64,000 bases of DNA from Sphingomonas mali NBRC 15500 (GTDB lineage: Bacteria; Pseudomonadota; Alphaproteobacteria; Sphingomonadales; Sphingomonadaceae): NCBI RefSeq assembly GCF_001598415.1, contig NZ_BCYX01000001.1, forward strand, positions 1-64,000, read 5' to 3'. The position numbers and the translations under genes were made by a program. Of the stretch, positions 55,523 to 64,000 are shown piece after piece. Each line of letters starts with the position of its first letter. Positions within the stretch are counted from its first letter, which is position 1. The notes beneath the pieces were generated by a model, which was not told the DNA's origin, ran no database searches, and saw only the letters and a program-made list of their open reading frames with translations.

Positions 55523-56787
55523 CCCCCGAAGGCCTCCAGCGCTGCGGCCAGCTCGGGCGCATCGCGCGCGGCGTCTTCCACCGGTACCCCCGCCACTGCC
55601 GCTTCCCATGCCTGACGCAGCGCGCGCACGCCCGCGGCCGGGCCGCCGGGATGCGCCATGATCCCGCCGCCCGCCGCGAACATGCAGTCGACCGAACCGA
55701 GCGCGGCGAACGTCGGCGCGGCCTGTCTGGCCGACTGGCCCGAGGAGAAGACCGGCATGATCTCGCAGCCGGGGTGCGGCGGATCGAACATCGGCGTCAG
55801 ACACTCGCGCGCCGAGGCAATGACGCTCTCGTTGCTCTCGCAGAACTTGTTGTCGATGCCGTTGACATGGGTGTGGTCGATCCCGGCCAGACGCCACAAT
55901 TTCTGGAAAGCGATATAGCTCATGCCGATCGCCGGCGAGCGGCCGAGCATGCCCCAGCCGTTGCGATGGCCGTGGATCGGGAGCTGGGAATGCGCGCGCA
56001 GCACCTTCATCGCTGGCAAGCCGATCGAATTCATGCTCGCCATGACGCAAGTGCCGCCCTCGGCGATGACATGGTCGTGGCGCGAGAGCATCTCGTCGAT
56101 CTCGCCGGTCAGATTGGCGGCATACATGACCCTCTTGCCGGTGCGTTGGGCATGGTCGTTGATCACGCGCATCACGGCCGAGACCCGCGCGTCGAACGGG
56201 CAATGCGGACCGTCCGCCTGGAGCTCGTCATCCTTGATGAAATCGATCCCGGCCTCGACCAGGGTCCGGACTTGCTCGGCGGTCGCCTCCGGGGAGAGGC
56301 CGACGCTCGGCTTGATGATCGTGCCGATGATCGGCCGGTCGAATACTCCCGCCAGCCTGCGCGTGCCGGCGACGCCGAATTGCGGACCCTGATAGCGATT
56401 CAGGAATTCGGGCGGCAGCGTCACGTCGATCAACCGCAGCCCGGAAAACGCCTTGAGCTCGCTGAGATTGCCGTTGATCGTCGCCAGCAGATTGGGGAGC
56501 GACAGCCCCATGTTCGATACCGGCCAGGACAGAGTCACGCGCGCGGCGCGGCGCTTGGCGTCGCCCGATTTGGGCAGCCCCGACCCCGGGAGCGACGGTG
56601 CAGCGACCTCGCCCAGCTCGATCAGGTCCTCGACCCGTGCCGCATGCGCCTCGCGCAGTTCGTCGGTCTCGCCGGGCACGCGTACGAAGGTGCCGGTCGA
56701 TTGCTCGCCGGCCATCGTCGCCGCCGCCTGCTCCAGCGGGAACGCCGTCTCGATCCAATAGGTCGCGCTGATCCGGGGTTCGGTCAT
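55519..56787 (-). CDS. RuBisCO-like protein (RLP)
   Basis: A 422-aa RuBisCO-fold protein. The large-subunit active-site scaffold is intact: Lys159 (GTIIKPS), the carbamylation/metal motif Lys185-Asp186-Asp187-Glu188 (FIKDDE), histidines in IHGHRNGWG, and Lys314. It is too divergent to be a carbon-fixing form but keeps a metal and carbamate-capable lysine. RLPs next to a DUF1537 kinase include the 3-oxo-isoapionate-4-phosphate decarboxylase and transcarboxylase/hydrolase. The start ATG lies inside the GH127 stop (TGATG), so GH127, RLP and kinase are coupled. Confidence 0.85.
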   Translation of the reverse strand: MTEPRISATYWIETAFPLEQAAATMAGEQSTGTFVRVPGETDELREAHAARVEDLIELGEVAAPSLPGSGLPKSGDAKRRAARVTLSWPVSNMGLSLPNLLATINGNLSELKAFSGLRLIDVTLPPEFLNRYQGPQFGVAGTRRLAGVFDRPIIGTIIKPSVGLSPEATAEQVRTLVEAGIDFIKDDELQADGPHCPFDARVSAVMRVINDHAQRTGKRVMYAANLTGEIDEMLSRHDHVIAEGGTCVMASMNSIGLPAMKVLRAHSQLPIHGHRNGWGMLGRSPAIGMSYIAFQKLWRLAGIDHTHVNGIDNKFCESNESVIASARECLTPMFDPPHPGCEIMPVFSSGQSARQAAPTFAALGSVDCMFAAGGGIMAHPGGPAAGVRALRQAWEAAVAGVPVEDAARDAPELAAALEAFGG

Positions 56788-58610
56788 CAGGCAGTCTTGA
56801 AATAGGTGTTGTAGCGTTCGGTATCGACGTTGAAGTACGGCACGAACACCAGATCGCGGCCCTCGACCTGCGCGCGATACGACTGGTTCTGGCCCGGCAT
56901 CGGCTCGAGCGCGGCCGGCAAGGCAATGGTCTGGTCGCCGATCCCGGCCCAGGGATTGAGCCCGACATACATCACCGCGCCGCGCATCACCGCCGCAAGA
57001 TTCGGGTTCTGGTCGTCGATCGGCAAGGTGCGCAACGGCTGCGGCAACGTCAGTTCGACCACGTCGCCCGCTTTCCATGTCCGGCTGACCGTTGCCAGCG
57101 TGCCGGGCGCAACCGCTTGGGGCGCGCCGTTGACGCGGAGCGATGCTCCTTTGGTCCAAGCCGGAATGCGCAGCTTCAGCGCGAAACGGCCATTGCCGGG
57201 CTTGCGCACCGTCAGGCGGATATGGTCGGTCGCCGGATAATCGGTTTCCTGCACGACCTCGACCGCGCCGCCGGGACGATCCCAGCGGACTTCGGAGCCG
57301 GCATACATGTTGACCATCAGCGCATTGTCGTCGTGGAAATAGAGGCCCTGGACATAGTCAGCGACGCCCTGGACCAACGTGCCCGAGCAGCATGGCCATT
57401 TCTTCTGGTAATAGAGCTTCTCGGCGTCACCGCCGTAGTTCGAATAATAAGGATAGTCGCCGTCGCTGTCGGGCAGTCGCGTCGCGAGCATCGTGTTGTA
57501 GAGCGTGCGCTCTAGCCCGTCGCCATAGACCGGCGCACCGGTGAAGCGGGTGAGGTAACGCGCGAGCTTCATGTCGGCGAAGCTGCCGCACGGCGTCTCG
57601 AAATGCGCCTTGGAGGATTTGAGGCTGGCGGCGAGCTTGCCTTGATGGAGAGGCACGAACTGCTCTTCCGGTCCCCAGCCGCCGCTGGCGAAACGCTGCG
57701 GCTCCATGAAGGTCCAGGCATTCTCGAGCGCCTTGCGGTATTTGGGATCGCCGAGATGGAGATAGGCCTGGCCGCCCGAGCTCAGCGCGATCGTATGGCT
57801 ATAGGCATGCTTGGTCGGCAGCACGTCCTGGCCCGCCGCAAGCGGATCGAACCATTCCTTGTTGAGCAGATAGTGCACCGCCATCGCGCGATATTTGTCA
57901 TCGCCGGTGATATCGGCGACGTGGAACAGATTCTCGGGCAGGACATAGGTCTCGTCATAGGGCGGGTCGACCTTGCCGACCCGGTCGCGCGACACTGGCG
58001 AGATATACGGCATGCATTTGTCGATGATCATCGGCAGCAATGTCTTGGCCTGCTCGACCCCGCTCAACCGATAGGCATCGACGAGTCCGACGACATATTT
58101 GTCCATGACATAGGCCGCCCACTGTTCCTGCGCCTTGGGTCCGGCATAGGGGTTCTTGGCGGCGATCATCGCCTTGCCGAAGCCATCCACCAAAGCCGCG
58201 ACCTTGGCGTGAACCGCCTTGTCCCCGGTGGTAGCGCCGATCCGCGCGAGGCCCGAAACATATTGGCCGAAGGCGAGACCCGGCACGAAGCCATCGGCAT
58301 CATACCAGCCGCCCATGTCGGGGCCCGGCGCCGGCAGACCGGCATTCTGACGGAAGACCTTGAGCAGGCGATCATTGTCGAGCGCGAGGTAATGCGCGGC
58401 GATATGGTCGTAATGTTGCTTGATCCGGCCACCGGTCAGGCGGACGGCGCCGTACGGGAATTCGTGCACCGCTTCCTTGCCGCGCAACACCGCCTGCTGT
58501 GCGGCGAGCGCCATCGGCGACGCGGCGAGCGATCCCGCAACCGCCGTCGCGCACGCCACGCAATGGACGAATTCGCGGCGAGACACGTCGGCCTTTTTCA
58601 AGCCTGTCAT
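56787..58610 (-). CDS. Exported glycoside hydrolase family 127 (DUF1680) enzyme
   Basis: A 607-aa enzyme. A twin-arginine leader (SRREF, residues 10-14) suggests folded export. GH127 zinc and catalytic residues are retained: GPEE near residue 315 (acid/base candidate), Glu338 and Cys341 (HFETPCG), and the Cys407-Cys408 pair (WPCCSG) whose first cysteine is the likely nucleophile. Known members cleave beta-L-arabinofuranosides, and one acts on aceric acid in rhamnogalacturonan II. It heads the RLP operon, with operator copy E 66 bases before its start; GAGAGG precedes the ATG. Confidence 0.88.
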   Translation of the reverse strand: MTGLKKADVSRREFVHCVACATAVAGSLAASPMALAAQQAVLRGKEAVHEFPYGAVRLTGGRIKQHYDHIAAHYLALDNDRLLKVFRQNAGLPAPGPDMGGWYDADGFVPGLAFGQYVSGLARIGATTGDKAVHAKVAALVDGFGKAMIAAKNPYAGPKAQEQWAAYVMDKYVVGLVDAYRLSGVEQAKTLLPMIIDKCMPYISPVSRDRVGKVDPPYDETYVLPENLFHVADITGDDKYRAMAVHYLLNKEWFDPLAAGQDVLPTKHAYSHTIALSSGGQAYLHLGDPKYRKALENAWTFMEPQRFASGGWGPEEQFVPLHQGKLAASLKSSKAHFETPCGSFADMKLARYLTRFTGAPVYGDGLERTLYNTMLATRLPDSDGDYPYYSNYGGDAEKLYYQKKWPCCSGTLVQGVADYVQGLYFHDDNALMVNMYAGSEVRWDRPGGAVEVVQETDYPATDHIRLTVRKPGNGRFALKLRIPAWTKGASLRVNGAPQAVAPGTLATVSRTWKAGDVVELTLPQPLRTLPIDDQNPNLAAVMRGAVMYVGLNPWAGIGDQTIALPAALEPMPGQNQSYRAQVEGRDLVFVPYFNVDTERYNTYFKTA

Positions 58611-58675
58611 GACAATCCTCTCTATACACCGGCGGTCCGCGAACAGCGCAGCCAAGCCGGCCCCGCTCTTGTGTT

Positions 58676-58688
58676 ATAATAGTATCAT
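58676..58688 (+). promoter_or_regulatory. Locus operator copy E
   Basis: ATAATAGTATCAT, 10 of 13 to the motif, upstream of the GH127-RLP-kinase operon (start 58610) and next to the GntR gene end (58722). Confidence 0.5.
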
Positions 58689-58721
58689 TTACACCGCAAG
58701 GCGGCGCAGCCGGGTAAAGGA

Positions 58722-59483
58722 CTATTTCGTCGTCTTGCGCTTGCGCGGCGCGCTCGCGCGCTCGAGCCGGTCGAGACCATGGGTGATGATCGCACGCATC
58801 GCCTGTGCCGCGCCGGCGCCATCGCCAGCCTCGATCAGATCGACGATGCGGGTATGGCCCTGCACGCTCTCTTCGTGCACCTCCGCCTCCCGCACCGGCG
58901 AACTCAGTCGGAACGAGGCGAGCAAAGCAGTTTCGATCACCGCCGCGAGCGACCGCATCAGCACATTGCCCGAGGCGTAACCGACGGCTTTATGGAAATC
59001 GAGATCGGCATGGGCGAAGTCGCTCGCGCTGCTCGTCGCTTCCGCCATACGGCTGAGGCAGCCGCGCAGGATCGCTATGTCTTCCGGCGTCGCCTGTTCG
59101 GCCGCGGCCGCGGCCGCCGCCGGCTCGATCGCCATGCGGATCGCGGCGACGTCGCGGATGAAATCCACATCCAGCCCCTGGGCAACCTTCCAGGCCAGGA
59201 TGTCGGCGTCGAAGAAGTTCCAATGTACGCTGTCGAGCACGGTAGTGCCCACGCGCGTCCGCGCGACGATCAGGCCCTTCGCGGTCAAGGTCTTGAACGC
59301 TTCGCGCAGGACGGTGCGCGACACGCCGAAACGCGCCAGCATCTCGGCCTCGGACGGCAATTTCGAACCAGGCGCGAAGACACCCGACAGGATGTCGCTG
59401 CCGATCGAGCGTGCGACCTGGTCCGCGTTCGACAAGGTCGCGTCGGCGACCCTTCCGAAATCAGGACGGGATTGCATCGTCAT
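58722..59483 (-). CDS. FadR/GntR-family transcriptional regulator
   Basis: A 253-aa regulator with an N-terminal winged helix (SEAEMLARFGVSRTVLREAFKTL, residues 44-66) and a C-terminal all-helical FCD domain, the effector pocket (residues 105-235). This group usually binds organic or sugar acids. It is the only regulator inside the rhamnose/RLP part of the locus and the best candidate for binding the shared 13-bp operator. GGAGGAG lies 5 bases before the ATG. Whether it represses or activates cannot be read from sequence. Confidence 0.87.
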   Translation of the reverse strand: MTMQSRPDFGRVADATLSNADQVARSIGSDILSGVFAPGSKLPSEAEMLARFGVSRTVLREAFKTLTAKGLIVARTRVGTTVLDSVHWNFFDADILAWKVAQGLDVDFIRDVAAIRMAIEPAAAAAAAEQATPEDIAILRGCLSRMAEATSSASDFAHADLDFHKAVGYASGNVLMRSLAAVIETALLASFRLSSPVREAEVHEESVQGHTRIVDLIEAGDGAGAAQAMRAIITHGLDRLERASAPRKRKTTK

Positions 59484-59612
59484 TGGTCTCCTCCGATCGC
59501 CCGGTGCCGGAAATCCGATCGGGGTCGTAAACCGTATGACAATAAGGGCCGGAACTCGGTGCGCGCAAGCGGCAGCCGCATGGCGGTCCGGATGCCGAGG
59601 ACCCGATGACCG

Positions 59613-62600
59613 TCACCTCAGCTCGATCTCGTCGGCGAACACCACGCGGACCGGACCGAGCAGCCCCGAATCCACCAGCGGCTCGTCCTTGGCGTAGAAG
59701 GTCCAGGGCGAGAAAGTGACGCGACCGCCCGACGGCTTGGGCTGCCCGGCTTTGTACCAATCGGGGAACGCCGTGATCTTGCGCGCCATGATCGGTGTCT
59801 TCTTGCCATCGGCGCCGACGCGCTCGCCGATCGCCCAATCGCCATCGACATATTTGCCCTCTTCGGGCAGCGCGGCGTCCGCGATCATGCGGTTGACCCA
59901 GAGATCGGTGACCGCGACCGAGACCTTGTTGGCGCCGGCATGGACGACATCGGTGATGTCGACGCGATACGGTTCCTTCCACACCACGCCGAGATCCTTG
60001 CCGTTGACCGTCACCCCGGCGAGCACTTCGACACGGCCGAGGTCGAGGAAGACACGACGCCCCTTGCGCAACGCCGAGGCGGGAATGGCGATCTCGCGCT
60101 CGTAGGCCGCCGTGCCGGAAAAATGCCGGATGCCGCTATCGGCGTTGTGGCTGAGCGATTCCAGGCGCGGCAACGTGGCGGCGGCGGGCGCGCCCCTGCC
60201 CGGTTGAAACCGTACCGACCATGGTCCCTTCACGGCGATCGGATCGGGGACCGCGGCGGTGAAGCCCGCGCCGGTGTCGGTCGTGTAGTTGCCGCTCCGC
60301 CAGGCAAGGGCGTCGAGCTTCCCGTCGCCGCGCCGCGTCAGCGTTACCGACGAGGCGCCAGTCACGGGAAGCGACGGGCCCTTGGCCGCTTCCCCGGCAA
60401 TCTCGGCCGGCGTCAGTGCGCGCGGCACGGTCGCGAGCGGAGTCGAATTGCCCTCGAAGAAATAGGTCACGCCCGTCGGCGATGGCGCGTCGCTGCCGCC
60501 AGCGAACACATGGCGTCCGCTCTTCAGGCCGGTGCGCACCAACTTGCCGTTGAGATAGAGGCTCGGCACGCCCTTGTCATAGACCAACGCGACATGCGTC
60601 CAGCCGCTGATCGGCGTGCGGCTGACCAGCACCGCCGGGACGACATCGGGCGAGACACGCTCGATCACCATCGCGCCGTTGCGGCCGATCGCGAGCCCGG
60701 CCACCGCCGTCCCCTCGCCGTATAGATCGCGGCCCGAGCGGGCATTGATCAGATAATTCTTGCCGGTTTCGTTGATGCGCCCGTCGATCTTCTCGTCGGG
60801 CATTACGCGGAGATCGACGTCTGGCTTGGCCCACAACGAAAGCGTGAAGCTATCCGAGGGCGCGGGCGCCGCCTTGACCGGCGCGGCGTCGAGATCGGCA
60901 ACCCGCTGGCCGTCGCGCGCGATCCATTTGATGCCTCGCTCCGCGCCGGCCGGATCGAGCATGACGAAGGTGGAGCCGGCCGGCGCCAGGTCGAACGACA
61001 CGGTCGTCCTGTCGGCACCACTTTCGAACAGAGCCGGGCGGGCGATCTTGCCGTTCTCGGCATCCCATAAGGCCGGCACGGCATTACCAACGCGGAAGGT
61101 GCATCGCACGGTTTCCGCGCGGCGCTGACGGTTGGCGACGAAATACATGTCGCTCGCGGTCAGTCGGCGATGGAGCCATACCACCTGTCCGTCGGGACTA
61201 TCGGTCCGGCATTGCGCGTCGGGCGCTACCTTCATGCCGGCCAGCGCATCTCCGATGCTGGTCCCGGAAAGCACCCTGCCCTTGCCCACGGGGCGTGCCG
61301 GCGCCGCTGAGGGGCCGCTGCCCCAGAGCGCCGCCACCGCCGCGTCGAAGGCGCGATCGCCCTCGGACCTGCCGACGAGCGTGAGCGAATGTTGCGGCCT
61401 GGGACCCAGAATCGTCGCGCCTTGCTCGACCAGCGCGCGGAGGCGTTCGGCCAGCGCCGGGGTCATGCTCGACAAGGTCGCCGGCAGCACCAGCAAGGGG
61501 TAGCGCGCGCCGTTGGGCAGCACGATCGCGCCGTCTTCGACATGCGCGCGGGTCAGCAGCACCTCGGCATTCACCAGGTCGTAATTATAGCCCGGCGGCA
61601 TCTGCGGATCGAAATATTGCCCGATCTTCGGATTGGTGTCGGGCGACACGTCGGGCCGGACATATTCCGCCTCGTTGGGGCTCTCCTCGCCGACGAAGTA
61701 AAGCACATCGGCGACATAGGTGCCCTGGCGCAGCAGATATTGGCTGCGCGCAAGATACTCCATCCACGGCTTCGATTGCGCGAACCAGGTGTTCGAGCGC
61801 TCGAGGTTGATCCCCCACGGCCCCATGCTCATCCCCGGCACGGCGTTGGGATCGGGCTGGTGCGCGTAGCGGTGGAAGAAGACCTGGTTGAACCCCTGCG
61901 CGAACATCTGGTCGCCCAACAGCTTCATCGCATAGGGATAGTCCTGCCAGCGGCTGGTCTCCGCTTCGCCGGTGAAGGCCTCGGCGGCGATCACCGGCTT
62001 GCCGTAGACGTGCGCCGCCGACGACACCATCTTGACCGTGCGGTTGTCGGTCCACGGCGTGCGCGTCCAGAACTCGGTCATCGGCACTTGCGCGCGGCCC
62101 GATACCTGGAGCTCGTCGAACGGGCCCGGCCCATAGCCCTCGACATGAAACCGCAGGCCCGCCGCGTTCGCATTGGCCTGCATCCGTCCATAATAATTGT
62201 CGGCCATCAGGTCGGCGAGCGTGCGGCGGAAATCGAACAGGAAGCGGTTGGAGGTGTCGAGATCGCCAACGATCCGCCCGGTCAGCGCCGGCAGATAGGG
62301 CAGCATCGAATAGCCGTTACGCTTTTGGAAATCGGCGGGCAGCGCGGCGGTCCAGTTCTGCAGCCCAGCCTCATAGCTGTCGATCTCGAGCATATCGAAG
62401 GTCGAGCCGGCGAGCGGTCCCGACGCCTTGACCAATCGGTCGACACTGTTCTTGAACTGAAAGTCGGTCGCCGCGGCGTCGAGCTTGTCGACTTCGAGCC
62501 CACGTCCCGAATCCGAGGCGGAGACGTTGAGGTGCCCGGTCGTGGTGTGTCCGAAACGCAGGATCGTCCAGCGGCCGCGCGGCGGCGTCCAGCGCAACGT

Positions 62601-63692
62601 CCCCGAGGCGTCGATACGCGCAGTGACGTCGACGATCTTCTTCGGATCGATCGCATAGCGGGCCATCGGGTCGGACGGCCGGGCCTCGGCCGCGGGCAGC
62701 ATATGAAACAAATGCTCACCCTTATTGCCCCAATCGTCGATCCGCGGCGTGGCATAGAATAACGCTTCGGCGAGCCTGAGCTTGCTTTTGGGCGTGATGC
62801 GGAAATAGCGCGCGGTGACGGCAGGAAAATTGATGCTGCCCGGCGCTTCGATGCCGCGTTCGTGCTGCACCGGCGCGGAGACCTCGCCTACTTTCTTCCA
62901 GCGAGCACCATCGTCCGATGCCTCGATCGTCGCGCTGAACGCATGCGCGTCCACGTCCCCGCAGAGCGTCACTGCCTGCGCGGTGAAGGGCGCCTTCATC
63001 TCGATCACCAGTGGCGAGTCCGGCGTGATCTCCACCGCGGTGTGGAGATCGCGATCGGTCAGCCCGCTCGCCGCCACCGGTCCCGCCACGCGCATCGACG
63101 CGATCGCGTCGCGATAGACGCTCTCGTCACCGTCGCTCGCGGGAAAGGCGAGCACCGCCGCGTCCCGGTAGAAATCCTTCTTGGTATAGGGTTGCGGCAG
63201 CTTGATCGCGACGGGCTTGCCCCCAGCGATCGTCGTCTCATTCCAGACGATCTGCTGCATCGAGCGGTCGGGCGTAATCCACGGGCCGCCCGACGACGAC
63301 CAGCCCGGCGCATTATGCAGTCCGACCTTCAGCCCCAGCGCCTTGGCCCGCTCCATCATATGCGTCATCAGGTCGAGCCATTGCGGACTGAGATAGTCGA
63401 CCGGGCCCTTGGGCACATCGCTGCTGCCGTCGAACATCATCGCGCCGCCGAGCCCGGCGTCGCGCATCGCCGCGAGATCGGCGTCGATCCCTTCCCTGGA
63501 GACGTTGCCGTTCATCCAGAAGTAGAGCGTGTTGGGTCGGGCATCCGCCGGCGGATTGCGGAAGGTCGCCGGATCGGGATCGGCTGGCGCTGCCGCAGGC
63601 ACCGGGGCGGGCACCGGCGCATCTTTCGCCCAGGCTGCCGCTGCCAGCGCAGCCATGGCGCACCCAGCCGCGAATCGCCCGATACCAGTCAT
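59613..63692 (-). CDS. Large exported alpha-L-rhamnosidase, glycoside hydrolase family 106
   Basis: A 1359-aa secreted enzyme. The signal peptide (MTGIGRFAAGCAMAALAAAA) is followed by a Pro/Ala linker and the GH106 opening PNTLYFWMNGNVSREGIDADLAAMRDAGLGG. After the TIM-barrel and beta domains come a LamG-like segment (about residues 945-1065, SFTLSLWAKPD and WTHVALVYDKGVP) and a C-terminal galactose-binding-like domain (LDLGRVEVLAGVTVNGKDLGVVW). It would release alpha-L-rhamnose in the periplasm or outside. ATG 63692 is preferred for GGGAGAGGG upstream. Operator copy F lies in the divergent gap. Confidence 0.88.
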   Translation of the reverse strand: MTGIGRFAAGCAMAALAAAAWAKDAPVPAPVPAAAPADPDPATFRNPPADARPNTLYFWMNGNVSREGIDADLAAMRDAGLGGAMMFDGSSDVPKGPVDYLSPQWLDLMTHMMERAKALGLKVGLHNAPGWSSSGGPWITPDRSMQQIVWNETTIAGGKPVAIKLPQPYTKKDFYRDAAVLAFPASDGDESVYRDAIASMRVAGPVAASGLTDRDLHTAVEITPDSPLVIEMKAPFTAQAVTLCGDVDAHAFSATIEASDDGARWKKVGEVSAPVQHERGIEAPGSINFPAVTARYFRITPKSKLRLAEALFYATPRIDDWGNKGEHLFHMLPAAEARPSDPMARYAIDPKKIVDVTARIDASGTLRWTPPRGRWTILRFGHTTTGHLNVSASDSGRGLEVDKLDAAATDFQFKNSVDRLVKASGPLAGSTFDMLEIDSYEAGLQNWTAALPADFQKRNGYSMLPYLPALTGRIVGDLDTSNRFLFDFRRTLADLMADNYYGRMQANANAAGLRFHVEGYGPGPFDELQVSGRAQVPMTEFWTRTPWTDNRTVKMVSSAAHVYGKPVIAAEAFTGEAETSRWQDYPYAMKLLGDQMFAQGFNQVFFHRYAHQPDPNAVPGMSMGPWGINLERSNTWFAQSKPWMEYLARSQYLLRQGTYVADVLYFVGEESPNEAEYVRPDVSPDTNPKIGQYFDPQMPPGYNYDLVNAEVLLTRAHVEDGAIVLPNGARYPLLVLPATLSSMTPALAERLRALVEQGATILGPRPQHSLTLVGRSEGDRAFDAAVAALWGSGPSAAPARPVGKGRVLSGTSIGDALAGMKVAPDAQCRTDSPDGQVVWLHRRLTASDMYFVANRQRRAETVRCTFRVGNAVPALWDAENGKIARPALFESGADRTTVSFDLAPAGSTFVMLDPAGAERGIKWIARDGQRVADLDAAPVKAAPAPSDSFTLSLWAKPDVDLRVMPDEKIDGRINETGKNYLINARSGRDLYGEGTAVAGLAIGRNGAMVIERVSPDVVPAVLVSRTPISGWTHVALVYDKGVPSLYLNGKLVRTGLKSGRHVFAGGSDAPSPTGVTYFFEGNSTPLATVPRALTPAEIAGEAAKGPSLPVTGASSVTLTRRGDGKLDALAWRSGNYTTDTGAGFTAAVPDPIAVKGPWSVRFQPGRGAPAAATLPRLESLSHNADSGIRHFSGTAAYEREIAIPASALRKGRRVFLDLGRVEVLAGVTVNGKDLGVVWKEPYRVDITDVVHAGANKVSVAVTDLWVNRMIADAALPEEGKYVDGDWAIGERVGADGKKTPIMARKITAFPDWYKAGQPKPSGGRVTFSPWTFYAKDEPLVDSGLLGPVRVVFADEIELR

Positions 63693-63749
63693 TCCCGTCC
63701 CTCTCCCGATTGCCGCGATCACCTGCTGCCGCGACTGCGCAAACATCAT

Positions 63750-63762
63750 ATAAACATATTAT
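63750..63762 (-). promoter_or_regulatory. Locus operator copy F
   Basis: Plus strand ATAAACATATTAT, i.e. ATAATATGTTTAT on the minus strand, 12 of 13 to the motif, in the 164-bp gap between the divergent GH106 gene (start 63692) and the partial gene starting 63857. Confidence 0.6.
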
Positions 63763-63856
63763 TTGGCGCAAAGCCATGATTTCGCTAGGATGGTTGCCGT
63801 CGCGCCGGCAAGCTGGCGCGATGGATAGAACAGATAGCCAATATCAAAGGGATAGG

Positions 63857-64000
63857 ATGTCGGGTCGCGGAATCATTGCCTTGCTGGCGACGGCCTTACT
63901 GGCGAGCGCGCCAGCCGCATCGGCGCCACAGCAATCGCCGCCCCCCTTTCCCGAACGCGCGACCGCCTTTGCAGCCCGTCCGGCGATCGCGGTCGGCACC
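63857..64000 (+). CDS. 5' end of an exported protein, cut by the window edge
   Basis: 48 codons from ATG 63857 after AAAGGGATAGG. They encode a signal peptide with a hydrophobic core (IIALLATALLASAPAA) and then a Pro/Gln-rich segment and PFPERATAF. It is divergent from GH106 and shares operator copy F, so another secreted glycan-acting enzyme or binding protein is plausible; the fold is not yet visible. Confidence 0.8.
   Translation, partial: MSGRGIIALLATALLASAPAASAPQQSPPPFPERATAFAARPAIAVGT

Noticed and set aside
55519..56787. True carbon-fixing RuBisCO
   Set aside because: No partner small subunit, no phosphoribulokinase and a catabolic neighbourhood; the sequence is too divergent.

Overview
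The window is GC-rich DNA, almost wholly coding, from an alphaproteobacterium, most likely a Sphingomonas-type sphingomonad. The support is the alternative L-rhamnose pathway first described in Sphingomonas, many TonB-type outer-membrane receptors, EcfG-type (general stress) promoter sequences, and palindromic repeats of the kind common in this group. No sequence search was run; assignments rest on motifs, gene order and family knowledge.

Layout. 0-24 kb is mostly core or housekeeping DNA: an MFS transporter with an ArsC-like reductase, purL, iron storage (bfd-bfr), an Hpt phosphotransfer protein, der-bamB-TPR protein (envelope assembly), panB, an XRE regulator with two paired membrane proteins, a TonB-type receptor, a LysR regulator, a DUF1989/YqcI-YcgG pair, and a stress group (manganese catalase, two DUF892 ferritin-like proteins, DUF6894).

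24-64 kb is one large carbohydrate-utilisation locus aimed at apiose- and L-rhamnose-containing plant glycans. Exported glycosidases are a GH140 apiosidase, a DUF5060/apiosidase-fold enzyme, a GH42, a GH127 and a 1359-aa GH106; a GH78 lacks a signal peptide. Uptake is by a TonB receptor and two MFS carriers. The apiose branch is a D-apiose isomerase-like protein, an FGGY kinase and a two-subunit transketolase, with a DeoR regulator between divergent units. The rhamnose branch is the non-phosphorylative diketo-hydrolase route: dehydrogenase, lactonase, dehydratase, 2-keto-3-deoxyrhamnonate dehydrogenase and diketo-hydrolase, giving pyruvate and L-lactate, with an LldD to burn the lactate. A third branch is an overlapping operon GH127, RuBisCO-like protein (RLP), DUF1537 sugar-acid kinase. 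RLP/DUF1537 pairs are known from apionate catabolism, where one RLP type releases glycolate, and this locus also encodes glycolate oxidase GlcDEF.

Regulation. Six copies of a 13-bp motif close to ATAATATGATTAT lie upstream of nearly every transcription unit of the locus; a FadR/GntR-type regulator encoded inside it is the obvious candidate ligand-responsive repressor. A separate set of tandem decamers flanks the DeoR gene. The most novel points are the GH127-RLP-kinase coupling, whose substrate is not obvious (apionate or another branched acid such as aceric acid), and this shared operator set.
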